DNA from: Candidatus Paracaedibacteraceae bacterium UBA6184
GTDB taxonomy: Bacteria; Pseudomonadota; Alphaproteobacteria; UBA6184
DNA length: 5,674 bases
NCBI GenBank assembly: GCA_002422845.1
Contig: DITM01000021.1
Span: 1 to 5,674 of the forward strand
Direction of reading: 5' to 3'
The notes beneath the pieces are model-generated. The model saw nothing but the letters and a program-made list of their open reading frames with translations. It made no database searches and was not told the origin of the DNA. This document shows, piece by piece, positions 1-5,504 of the stretch (the stretch's first letter is position 1; each line of letters starts with the position of its first letter). A program made the position numbers and the translations under genes.

Positions 1-21
1 TATGTTATCTGGTACAGCCCC
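1..21. mobile_element. End of an insertion sequence (terminal inverted repeat only)
   Basis: Bases 4-21 (GTTATCTGGTACAGCCCC) are the exact reverse complement of 5513-5530, the end of the IS at the right edge. The match extends two more bases (22-23 against 5511-5512). Only the terminus and three internal bases lie in the window. Those three bases (TAT) differ from the bases at the same place inside the right-hand copy, so this is either the opposite end of the same IS or a related IS. Assignment to the IS1595 family rests on the transposase fragment at 5534-5674. Confidence 0.8.
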
Positions 22-23
22 TT

Positions 24-62
24 AATGTTATTTGGAAAAAACTACCCGACGAAGAGGAATAG
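24..62 (+). pseudogene. 3' stub of a gene truncated by the left IS
   Basis: Frame 3 is open from the IS end to TAG at 60-62 and reads NVIWKKLPDEEE, then stop. The last residues, LPDEEE, match the C-terminus LPDEEEE of the gene at 63-713, and the DNA also matches closely (42-62 against 690-713). I read this as the end of a paralogue, or of a protein sharing the same C-terminal domain, whose body was replaced or displaced by the insertion sequence. Its GAAGAGGAA codons still serve as the Shine-Dalgarno for the next gene, whose ATG directly follows this stop codon. Only about a dozen codons survive, so the identity of the lost gene cannot be stated. Confidence 0.55.
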
Positions 63-713
63 ATGAACGACTTGGAAAATAAATACAAGATGATTGAATC
101 TCGAGTAAATCAAGTAGACAGAGAGGTATATGAATTAATAGATTTCATACTTCCATATTGTATGGAAGAAGTGGATTTTGAAATGGCTGAAAAACTGTGT
201 CGATTATATATTAATAGTGCGATGCCGAATTTAGTTTATATTGGTGTTCAATGTGCTGGGCACATCGCAAGAGTATATAAAAAAATAGTTGATATTAAAA
301 TCATTCAAAATATTATCCATATCGCCAATGATCATAGGCCGGTTTATTATCCATCAAAAGATCAAGCAGTTGATGTGCTATATGAAATTCAAGAATTAGC
401 CGAAGATGACATATATTCAAAATACTCTGTAAATAACAATTATACGAATAAAATCGAGTTTCAAAAGAAACAACGTTATGAAAAAGGTAAAAGCGTTAAT
501 CCGCAATCGTTATTTCACTTAAGGGTTCGGGTACTGCCCGATAGGCCTCGTCAATATGCTGCCGAGGGGGAAAACTTTAGAGCAGTTGTAATTGATGAAT
601 ATTTACCCGGAAAGTATTGCTATCATTTTAGAAAATACTCTGAACTTAGTTATAACTTAGAATTTAATGATCAACTAATTCGAGATCAGTTACCCGATGA
701 AGAGGAGGAATAA
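63..713 (+). CDS. Two-domain HEAT-like protein, possible immunity-type protein
   Basis: 216 residues, with no signal peptide or membrane segment, so probably cytoplasmic. Residues about 20-115 are a helical HEAT-like unit containing AEKLCRLY (42-49) and GHIARVYK (66-73). The same motifs occur in the downstream gene at 716-1075. Residues about 145-205 form a separate, probably beta-rich domain (FHLRVRVLP, RAVVIDEYLPGKYCYHF), and the chain ends in an acidic tail, LPDEEEE. The ATG at 63 immediately follows the stop of the truncated gene and has GAGG at 54-57 as ribosome binding site. The stop is two bases from the next ATG, so the two genes are translationally coupled. Small GHIAR-containing HEAT-like proteins are, from memory, often found in polymorphic toxin/immunity loci. 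An immunity role is therefore an inference, and no toxin gene is visible. It may lack its native promoter because of the upstream IS. Confidence 0.8.
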   Translation: MNDLENKYKMIESRVNQVDREVYELIDFILPYCMEEVDFEMAEKLCRLYINSAMPNLVYIGVQCAGHIARVYKKIVDIKIIQNIIHIANDHRPVYYPSKDQAVDVLYEIQELAEDDIYSKYSVNNNYTNKIEFQKKQRYEKGKSVNPQSLFHLRVRVLPDRPRQYAAEGENFRAVVIDEYLPGKYCYHFRKYSELSYNLEFNDQLIRDQLPDEEEE

Positions 714-715
714 CC
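699..715 (+). promoter_or_regulatory. Shine-Dalgarno embedded in the acidic C-terminal codons
   Basis: The codons GAA GAG GAG GAA for the final glutamates of the upstream protein contain a perfect AGGAGG (703-708), seven bases before the ATG at 716. The truncated gene ending at 62 has the same arrangement (GAAGAGGAA then ATG at 63). The shared acidic tail thus doubles as the ribosome binding site of the next gene in the array. Confidence 0.75.
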
Positions 716-1075
716 ATGTTTAATAGTAAATATGACGCATATGTAATACCGTTTGATATCCATCCAACCGATCCTGCTGAGATCGAACATATGGCACATC
801 AGCTATTAAATGTGAGTTTAACAATGGTAGACAAGATAGCAGCGAAAAATTTATGCGAACTATATTACGCATCAAAAACAAAAGAAATTAAGCACGTTGC
901 TATTTTGTGTGTTGGGCATATCGCACGAGTATACAAAGTACTCGTTAACCCTGAAATCATTGGTGACATTAAAAACATTGCATTAGACCCAACCCATATC
1001 CATTATGGTGTTGCAAATGATACTTTAGATGATATTGAAGTGTTTGTTAGCCGTATCATTCGTTATGATCATTAA
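716..1075 (+). CDS. Single-domain HEAT-like protein, possible immunity-type protein
   Basis: 119 residues, made of one helical HEAT-like unit and nothing else. It is a paralogue of the N-terminal half of the upstream protein: AKNLCELY (43-50) and GHIARVYK (67-74) align with its motifs, and the DNA around GHIARVYK is also similar. It ends with the module NDTLDDIEVFV (101-111), which I associate from memory with short hypothetical proteins bearing GHIAR in toxin/immunity neighbourhoods. It lacks the beta-rich C-terminal domain and the acidic tail of the upstream protein. It starts two bases after the upstream stop, with AGGAGG at the right spacing. It is the last gene of the plus-strand array and converges on the metallophosphoesterase gene. 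It probably acts as a cytoplasmic protein-binding module; the actual partner is unknown. Confidence 0.8.
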   Translation: MFNSKYDAYVIPFDIHPTDPAEIEHMAHQLLNVSLTMVDKIAAKNLCELYYASKTKEIKHVAILCVGHIARVYKVLVNPEIIGDIKNIALDPTHIHYGVANDTLDDIEVFVSRIIRYDH

Positions 1076-1259
1076 TATGCCAGGCGCCCTTGACCAACTA
1101 TGCCCCCAAAGGCAAGTAGAGCGAACCTGCACTTAAAGGGATCGGCAGACGTAGGAGCCTCTTGCGACGGTCTGCCGGGTGGGTGGGTTGAACATTGTCA
1201 TGCGCCCAAAGGGAGCGTGCCTATTTATAGCTTACCTGTGTAAGCGTAACGCATCCTGG
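1076..1259. ncRNA. GC-rich hairpin-rich spacer, candidate structured RNA
   Basis: This 184-bp gap between convergent genes is 56% GC (101 of 180 bases at 1081-1260), whereas the adjacent plus-strand genes are near one third. It has several inverted repeats: CGGCAGAC 1143-1150 with GTCTGCCG 1170-1177, GCTTAC 1230-1235 with GTAAGC 1240-1245, TGCC 1101-1104 with GGCA 1111-1114, and CGCCC/GGGAGCG around 1203-1217. The outer CCAGG 1080-1084 can pair with CCTGG 1255-1259, closing a domain of about 180 nt. A G-rich run (GGGTGGGTGGGTT) lies at 1177-1189. No open frame, tRNA, tmRNA, RNase P or SRP signature was recognised. The outer stem, central hairpin and length recall 6S RNA, but I cannot match conserved 6S sequence. 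The strand is undetermined, and an intergenic repeat element is an equally fair reading. Confidence 0.35.
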
Positions 1260-2054
1260 TTATAATGGTTTTCCTGCTCGCACACGTTCTATGGATGAGG
1301 CTAGGCCATTTGCATTTAACGTGATGAGTGCTCCGCATACGGTGCCTTCACCTTCGGCGGGTTGCATGCGATCATAGGGAATACGTTTCAGAAACTTACC
1401 TAATGACCCCGATACTTGCATACCGATGACTGAATTATAGTAATCACCGCACATGCCGGCATCACTTTGGAAGGCGGTACCTTTTGGAAAAATACGTTCA
1501 TCTGCAGTGGGGACGTGTGTATGTGTGCCGATGACGCCTGAGACTCTGCCATCTACATAATGACAGAATGCTTGTTTTTCACTGGTGGTTTCAGCATGAA
1601 AATCAATAAAAATGGCATGAACGTTTCGACCCAAAATATAAGGTTTTAGAATCGTATCGATGCATGCAAAGGGGTCGTCTAGTGTTTCCATAAACAAGCG
1701 TCCCATGATGTTAATGACAACAACTTTTTGTCCTTTTATAGTTTCAATCTCGCAAATGCCACTGCCGGGTAAATGTGGTGGATAATTATGAGGGCGCAAT
1801 ACGCGCTTTTCTTGGCTGATATAAGCTAAGACTTCTTGTTTATCCCAAATGTGATTGCCACTGGTGACGACGTGTGTTCCTGCATCAAACAAATCTGCCG
1901 CAATGGACTTGGTAAGACCAAATCCATGGGCAGCGTTTTCTGCGTTAATAATGATACAGTCTGGGGCGTATGTTGTCTTTAAAGCGGGCAGATGTTTTAG
2001 AACTGCGTCCCGACCCGATTTTCCGACGATGTCCCCTAAAAATAATAATTTCAT
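1260..2054 (-). CDS. YmdB-like (TIGR00282 family) metallophosphoesterase
   Basis: 264 residues, the usual family length. The dinuclear-metal calcineurin-like site is complete: GD at 7-8, AEN at 38-40, GNH at 66-68, DFHAE at 151-155 and GTHTH at 176-180, with the AGMCGDYYNSVIG segment (199-211) characteristic of this subfamily. Characterised members (Bacillus YmdB) hydrolyse 2',3'-cyclic nucleotides and influence RNA turnover and cell-fate decisions; the substrate here is inferred. The protein is cytoplasmic. It is the last gene of the rpoN–hpf operon, starting 11 bp after hpf stops. No strong Shine-Dalgarno is visible before the ATG, so translation probably depends on coupling to hpf. In many alphaproteobacteria this gene sits beside the 5-formyltetrahydrofolate cyclo-ligase gene and 6S RNA, so its place after hpf is a noteworthy rearrangement. 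No T-tract terminator follows it. Confidence 0.93.
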   Translation of the reverse strand: MKLLFLGDIVGKSGRDAVLKHLPALKTTYAPDCIIINAENAAHGFGLTKSIAADLFDAGTHVVTSGNHIWDKQEVLAYISQEKRVLRPHNYPPHLPGSGICEIETIKGQKVVVINIMGRLFMETLDDPFACIDTILKPYILGRNVHAIFIDFHAETTSEKQAFCHYVDGRVSGVIGTHTHVPTADERIFPKGTAFQSDAGMCGDYYNSVIGMQVSGSLGKFLKRIPYDRMQPAEGEGTVCGALITLNANGLASSIERVRAGKPL

Positions 2055-2065
2055 ATGTGTCCGTG

Positions 2066-2632
2066 TTAAGATGTTGCAAGGTTGTTCAAATCAACCCAGC
2101 CAATATTGCCATCTTGACGGCGAAATACAACATTTATTTGATTGTTGGTTGGATTTCTGAATAATACAACAGGTAAATCTTTCAAATCCATGTGCATAAC
2201 TGCATCACCGACAGAGAGCGTTTTGATTTCAATTTGCATTTCAGCAATAATGCTTGGATGCTTTTCTTGTTCGTCTTTTTCCAAGCCATCCAGGATATAT
2301 TTTTGAGCCATTTCAACTTTTATATTGGCAGAGTTTCCGCGGTGCGCTATCAAACGTGTTTTATAACGGCTTAACCGTGTTTTCATGCGACTGACGGCCA
2401 TATCAAAGCTAGTGTGCGGATCATGGTCGTTCCCTTTAACGACGGCATCAAATCCATGACATACGTGTGATGTAATTTCTGTGTAAAACTGATGTCCTTT
2501 TTTCTCTACGATAATATGGGCAGAGATAGGATCGCTAAAATATTTTTGCATTGCAGACTGGAGAGTTTCTTTCATATAGTGATCAAAGGATTCGCCAATA
2601 TCAGTGTGTTTACCTGTAACTTGTATTTTCAT
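2066..2632 (-). CDS. hpf: Long-form ribosome hibernation promoting factor
   Basis: 188 residues. Residues 1-100 are the S30AE (RaiA/YfiA-type) domain that binds the 30S decoding region and blocks mRNA and tRNA binding. A charged linker of about 25 residues follows, then the C-terminal dimerisation domain (about 126-184) with the hallmark VVFRRQDGNIGWVDL near 168-182. The presence of both domains marks the long HPF type, which can by itself pair 70S ribosomes into 100S dimers in stationary phase or starvation. The ATG at 2632 is preceded by GAGG with a five-base spacer. It lies 14 bp downstream of rpoN in the same direction. rpoN followed by hpf is a widespread proteobacterial order, usually continued by ptsN, which is missing here. 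I see no damage to the domains. Confidence 0.95.
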   Translation of the reverse strand: MKIQVTGKHTDIGESFDHYMKETLQSAMQKYFSDPISAHIIVEKKGHQFYTEITSHVCHGFDAVVKGNDHDPHTSFDMAVSRMKTRLSRYKTRLIAHRGNSANIKVEMAQKYILDGLEKDEQEKHPSIIAEMQIEIKTLSVGDAVMHMDLKDLPVVLFRNPTNNQINVVFRRQDGNIGWVDLNNLATS

Positions 2633-2646
2633 TATGACCTCAATTG

Positions 2647-4020
2647 TTAAACTACATGGATGTTATTTTTTTTTATTCTACGTCGTTCAGTTGACGATGG
2701 AATCGACATGCTTTCTCTATATTTAGTAACAGTCCTACGTGCAATGTCAACACCCAAATTATTTAATATTTCTGCAATTTTATCATCAGATAAAGATAGA
2801 GTTTCATTTTGGATCAAATTTCGTATCTGACTGCGTATAGACTCTGCAGAATAATCTTGGAAACTACCCTGGATAGATTGAGTAAAAAAATACTTTAGGG
2901 GGTAGATACCTTGGGGGGTTTGGATGTATTTATGAGCAATGGCACGACTTACGGTACTTTCATGAACTCCAACTTCTGCAGCAATATCTTTTAGGGTCAT
3001 GGGGGTTAATAATTTTGGACCATGATCTAAAAAGCTTTGTTGTTTTTTAATTAACGACTCACAAATTTTCAATATATTTTGGCATCGTTGATCCATGGCT
3101 TTCACTAACCATGTGGCGCGTTGGAATGAATCTCGAATAAACGTTTTTTCTTCTTCTAAGCTGCAAGATGTTTTTATTTCTTGAAAATACTCTCGGTCAG
3201 CTAAGGCTTTTGGTAGAGTGTCTTGATTTAAGGATACAACCCAACCATTGTTAGCGTCCTTTGTTACGATAACATCGGGAACTTTTAGTTGAACGACGTC
3301 ATCAGCTTCATTGTGTTTTAAGGGGTACGGGTTAATATTTTTAATTCGTTTTAGCGCTCTATAAATTGCTTCGCTGGATAAACCGGAAGCTTTTTGAAGG
3401 TTAGACAGCTTTCCTTGTAAGATGTCTTGAAAGTTATCCAAAATAACGGAATAGATTTCTGTGGGGTGCCCCTGATCTACTAACTGTAGTAATACAGATT
3501 CTTTCCAGTCGGCCGCAAATAATCCTGCAGGTTCTAATGTCTTGAGTCGTGTTAATACCGATTGTATCAAAGAGACAGGAATTTTTAAGTGATGTGCAAT
3601 TATGTTAATATCTAGAGTAAAGAATCCTCTTTCATCAAGTAAGCTAAACAATACAAGTGCCAATCGATGTTCTGTTTTGTTGCTAAAACTGGAATTAATC
3701 TGTGATACAATCAACTGATTAATATCTTGAGGTTGGCTTAGCGTTTTTTCCCACAACGAGCCTTCTGAATCGTCGCTTGAGCCACTTTCTCCAGTTTCCC
3801 ACGTGTCGGACCAAGGAGTTTCAGCAACTGGAGCACTTGGAAGCTGATTTGCAAAATCTGTTGAATTTACAATCAAGAATGGATTTTCTAACGCTTCTTG
3901 TTGCGCGTAATCACTTAATTCAAGGTTTGTCATGTGTAAAACCTTGAGCGCTTGTTGGACGACAGTTGTTATCGACGTTGACGTCGTAATTTTCTGTGCT
4001 ATGTTTTGATTCATTTTCAT
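2647..4020 (-). CDS. rpoN: RNA polymerase sigma-54 factor
   Basis: 457 residues from the ATG at 4020. Region I at the N-terminus (QQALKVLHMTNLELSDYAQQEALENPFL) is the activator-contacting segment. The core-binding domain fills the middle. The helix-turn-helix is near residues 350-375 (HESTVSRA, then KYIQTPQGIYPLKYFF), and the RpoN box ARRTVTKYRE, which reads the -24 promoter element, is at about 427-436. All hallmark parts are present, so it should be functional with an AAA+ enhancer-binding protein, none of which is encoded here. The frame stays open upstream to 4149, but that extension (His/Phe-rich) has no family similarity and overlaps the divergent gene, so I start at 4020; ATG at 4014 is also possible. 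Neither start has a clear Shine-Dalgarno. It heads the rpoN–hpf–ymdB-like operon; the usual upstream lptB is absent. Confidence 0.95.
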   Translation of the reverse strand: MKMNQNIAQKITTSTSITTVVQQALKVLHMTNLELSDYAQQEALENPFLIVNSTDFANQLPSAPVAETPWSDTWETGESGSSDDSEGSLWEKTLSQPQDINQLIVSQINSSFSNKTEHRLALVLFSLLDERGFFTLDINIIAHHLKIPVSLIQSVLTRLKTLEPAGLFAADWKESVLLQLVDQGHPTEIYSVILDNFQDILQGKLSNLQKASGLSSEAIYRALKRIKNINPYPLKHNEADDVVQLKVPDVIVTKDANNGWVVSLNQDTLPKALADREYFQEIKTSCSLEEEKTFIRDSFQRATWLVKAMDQRCQNILKICESLIKKQQSFLDHGPKLLTPMTLKDIAAEVGVHESTVSRAIAHKYIQTPQGIYPLKYFFTQSIQGSFQDYSAESIRSQIRNLIQNETLSLSDDKIAEILNNLGVDIARRTVTKYRESMSIPSSTERRRIKKNNIHVV

Positions 4021-4047
4021 ATAAACTATTCTAAATAGAAAAGGTTT

Positions 4048-4593
4048 ATGGTGTGTAAACATCATCGAAAAAATGAAAAAAACATGAAAAAAATTTATAT
4101 CTATATGATGATCTGCATGGTGATTGGCCTTTTGATGGTTTTTAAGCATTCAATCAGATATCTTTTTATTGAAGATTTAAATATTCCCACAGCTGTAGAC
4201 TTAGCCTGGGCGATTCCTGAGCCTAAAGCCTATGAATCAAAAACGCTGCTGGAATTACAGTACTTTACCCCCAAATTAGCCGAAGATACGATTGTATCAA
4301 AATTAACAGAGCTAAAAGTGAAAGGGGTCGGAATTCACACTGTATTGCTGTCTGGCTCAATTAAAATTGGTACTAATACCTATATTCGAGAACTTTCAAA
4401 AGTAGATTGGGGGATTGAGGAAATTAGGCTGCATAGCACGGCTGCTATTAATCTTTATGCATTTTTAAATCTCATAAAATCAGCGCATTCTTTAAAGCGG
4501 GTTTTGATTTGGGGTAATAGTTGGGATAAAAATTCTTTGGCGAAGATACAGAAAGCAATGCCAGATCCTAATGGCTTGATGATTCAGAGATAG
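4048..4593 (+). CDS. Membrane-anchored protein with LRR-like outer domain, unknown function
   Basis: 181 residues from ATG 4048. A basic N-terminus (KHHRKNEKNMKK) precedes one hydrophobic segment at about 16-33, most likely an uncleaved anchor with the rest in the periplasm. Residues about 80-170 show repeated strand-turn units (IHTVLLSGS, IEEIRLHST, LKRVLIWGNSWD) and end in LAKIQKAMPDPNGL. This resembles the last repeat of bacterial leucine-rich-repeat proteins, where an L-x-W-G strand is followed by a helix ending in LPxxxI. The fold call is tentative. Start choice: AAGG at 4041-4044 is only three bases from ATG 4048 but six from the in-frame GTG at 4051; ATG 4084 (MKK) has no Shine-Dalgarno. 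The gene is divergent from rpoN by 27 bp. I do not recognise the family, and in related genomes lptB rather than this gene would be expected beside rpoN. Confidence 0.75.
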   Translation: MVCKHHRKNEKNMKKIYIYMMICMVIGLLMVFKHSIRYLFIEDLNIPTAVDLAWAIPEPKAYESKTLLELQYFTPKLAEDTIVSKLTELKVKGVGIHTVLLSGSIKIGTNTYIRELSKVDWGIEEIRLHSTAAINLYAFLNLIKSAHSLKRVLIWGNSWDKNSLAKIQKAMPDPNGLMIQR

Positions 4594-4623
4594 TAACGTT
4601 TGGGTAGTTAGCATTGTTGATCC

Positions 4624-4657
4624 TAAAAAATATAGGGAGGCGGGTGCCCCCCTATAT
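4624..4657 (-). terminator. Rho-independent terminator of the XRE regulator gene
   Basis: An 11-bp stem with one mismatch (ATATAGGGAGG 4630-4640 against CCCCCCTATAT 4647-4657) can be extended by C4641-G4646 around a GGGT loop. On the minus strand it is followed by TTTTTT (complement of 4625-4630; the first stem pair overlaps), a classic intrinsic terminator starting 11 bases after the regulator's stop codon. On the plus strand the hairpin has only ATTAAAT behind it. It could therefore weakly stop the gene ending at 4593, but it is mainly a minus-strand terminator. Confidence 0.88.
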
Positions 4658-4668
4658 TAAATCAGGAA

Positions 4669-5418
4669 CTAAGCAATTTCTCTGGAGCCTACAATACGGT
4701 AAATACCTTTTATTGCAGAGACTGGAAGCGTTTCTTCTTTATTGTCGTGATACGATTTTAAAGTGAATGTATCACCATTTGATTTTACAAACTGACGTAA
4801 TGCCGTTGTGTCATCATTTCTTATGACAAGTGAAAAACATCCTGGCATTAATGGTTTTTGAGGGTTTGCAAATACAATGTCTCCGGGATTATAACGTGGA
4901 GCCATTTCATCGCTCATTACAGTATAAGCAAAAGCGTTTTGTACTGTTGTTAACTCTGGAGGACAGGGCAGCCAATCAGAAGGTTCACTTAATGGGACAC
5001 CGTCTAATGTAGAGATCTCAGAGGTTGAGTGAGATGTCCATGGATTATTCTTAAAATAGTGCGATGTGAATACCGGGATCTTGGGTAAAGATGTCGTACT
5101 ATCTTGTAATTGTCCTGCGACTTTTTCTAACAGCTCCATTAACTCAGACACTTTTTCAGGCTGGTTTTTGCGATGGAAACTTAACGATGTAAAGCCTAAG
5201 GACGCGATTTGTTTTTCAGGAGGTTCATCCGATAAAATTTCTGTGGGGTCACATTGTAATAATTCGGACAATTTAAATAATAGGGGTTCGGTGACTCTGC
5301 GGTTACCAGATTCAATACGTGATAGATAAGAAACAGAGATTCCGACTTGTTCGGAAAGTTCTTCTAACGTTAAACCACGGATACGGCGAAGTAATCTTAA
5401 ATTTTTAGCTACAGACAT
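4669..5418 (-). CDS. XRE-family regulator with degenerate S24/LexA-like domain
   Basis: 249 residues. The helix-turn-helix covers residues about 5-60 (LTLEELSEQVGISVSYLSRIES at 16-37), followed by a linker (about 65-155) and a LexA/CI S24-like C-terminal domain (about 160-245). The segment VMSDEMAPRYNPGD (167-180) corresponds to the usual VxGDSMxPxxxxGD. The serine nucleophile is replaced by Glu171 and the general-base lysine position (ALRQF, 206-210) carries arginine. The fold is thus probably kept for dimerisation, but self-cleavage in an SOS-like manner is unlikely. The start at 5418 is supported by AAGG six bases upstream. A nine-codon leader ORF overlaps this start, and overlapping TTGTTAA palindromes at 5487-5504 are a possible operator. 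It is transcribed alone, with its own terminator. Target genes are unknown. Similar two-domain regulators are common in alphaproteobacteria. Confidence 0.92.
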   Translation of the reverse strand: MSVAKNLRLLRRIRGLTLEELSEQVGISVSYLSRIESGNRRVTEPLLFKLSELLQCDPTEILSDEPPEKQIASLGFTSLSFHRKNQPEKVSELMELLEKVAGQLQDSTTSLPKIPVFTSHYFKNNPWTSHSTSEISTLDGVPLSEPSDWLPCPPELTTVQNAFAYTVMSDEMAPRYNPGDIVFANPQKPLMPGCFSLVIRNDDTTALRQFVKSNGDTFTLKSYHDNKEETLPVSAIKGIYRIVGSREIA

Positions 5419-5434
5419 TTTTTACCTTGTTCAT
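5405..5434 (-). CDS. Possible nine-codon leader ORF overlapping the XRE start
   Basis: ATG at 5434 opens MNKVKNVCS followed by TAA at 5405-5407, in a frame different from the regulator, whose ATG (5418) lies inside it. The context is a duplicated GGTAAAAAATG: the leader start reads GGTAAAAAAATG and the true start GGTAAAAAATG. The leader has only a weak TTGG as ribosome binding site, whereas the regulator has AAGG. Ribosomes starting at 5434 would pass over the regulator start and stop 11 bases beyond it, which could lower or couple its translation. It is very short and may be chance. Confidence 0.25.
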   Translation of the reverse strand: MNKVKNVCS

Positions 5435-5486
5435 TTTTTTACCAACTGCTATAAACTGTCATATTTTTTTTCTAAGATCAAGGCTC

Positions 5487-5504
5487 TTGTTAACAATTTG
5501 TTAA
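5487..5504. promoter_or_regulatory. Overlapping TTGTTAA palindromes, candidate operator
   Basis: TTGTTAACAA (5487-5496) is a perfect palindrome. TTAACAA-T-TTGTTAA (5490-5504) is a second inverted repeat that overlaps it. TTGTTAA also occurs twice as a direct repeat 11 bp apart, about one helical turn. This lies about 70-85 bp upstream of the XRE regulator and eight bases from the IS end. XRE dimers bind short AT-rich palindromes, so an autoregulatory operator is plausible. I could not place a convincing -35/-10 pair in the AT-rich leader. Confidence 0.35.

Noticed and set aside
1118..1134. GGTTCGC-like segment on the minus strand suggesting a tRNA T-arm
   Set aside because: No flanking five-base stem, acceptor stem or anticodon arm can be formed.
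1200..1250. Intrinsic terminator for the 716-1075 gene or the ymdB-like gene
   Set aside because: Hairpins at 1203-1217 and 1230-1245 exist, but neither has a T-tract on either strand.
1076..1259. Firm identification as 6S RNA, tmRNA or RNase P RNA
   Set aside because: Length and outer stem recall 6S, but I could not find conserved sequence of any of these families on either strand.
1855..2374. Plus-strand open frames opposite the ymdB-like and hpf genes
   Set aside because: They lie antisense to strongly conserved genes, with no recognisable protein features or ribosome binding sites.
2940..2955. TGGCACG resembling a sigma-54 -24 element
   Set aside because: It lies inside the rpoN helix-turn-helix coding region and lacks the GC of the -12 element at the required spacing.
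4021..4149. N-terminal extension of the rpoN frame by 43 codons
   Set aside because: The extension is His/Phe-rich, unlike any sigma-54 N-terminus, and overlaps the divergent gene. Region I similarity begins just after 4014-4020.
4830..5329. Plus-strand open frames opposite the XRE regulator
   Set aside because: Antisense shadows of a clear regulator gene with no supporting motifs.
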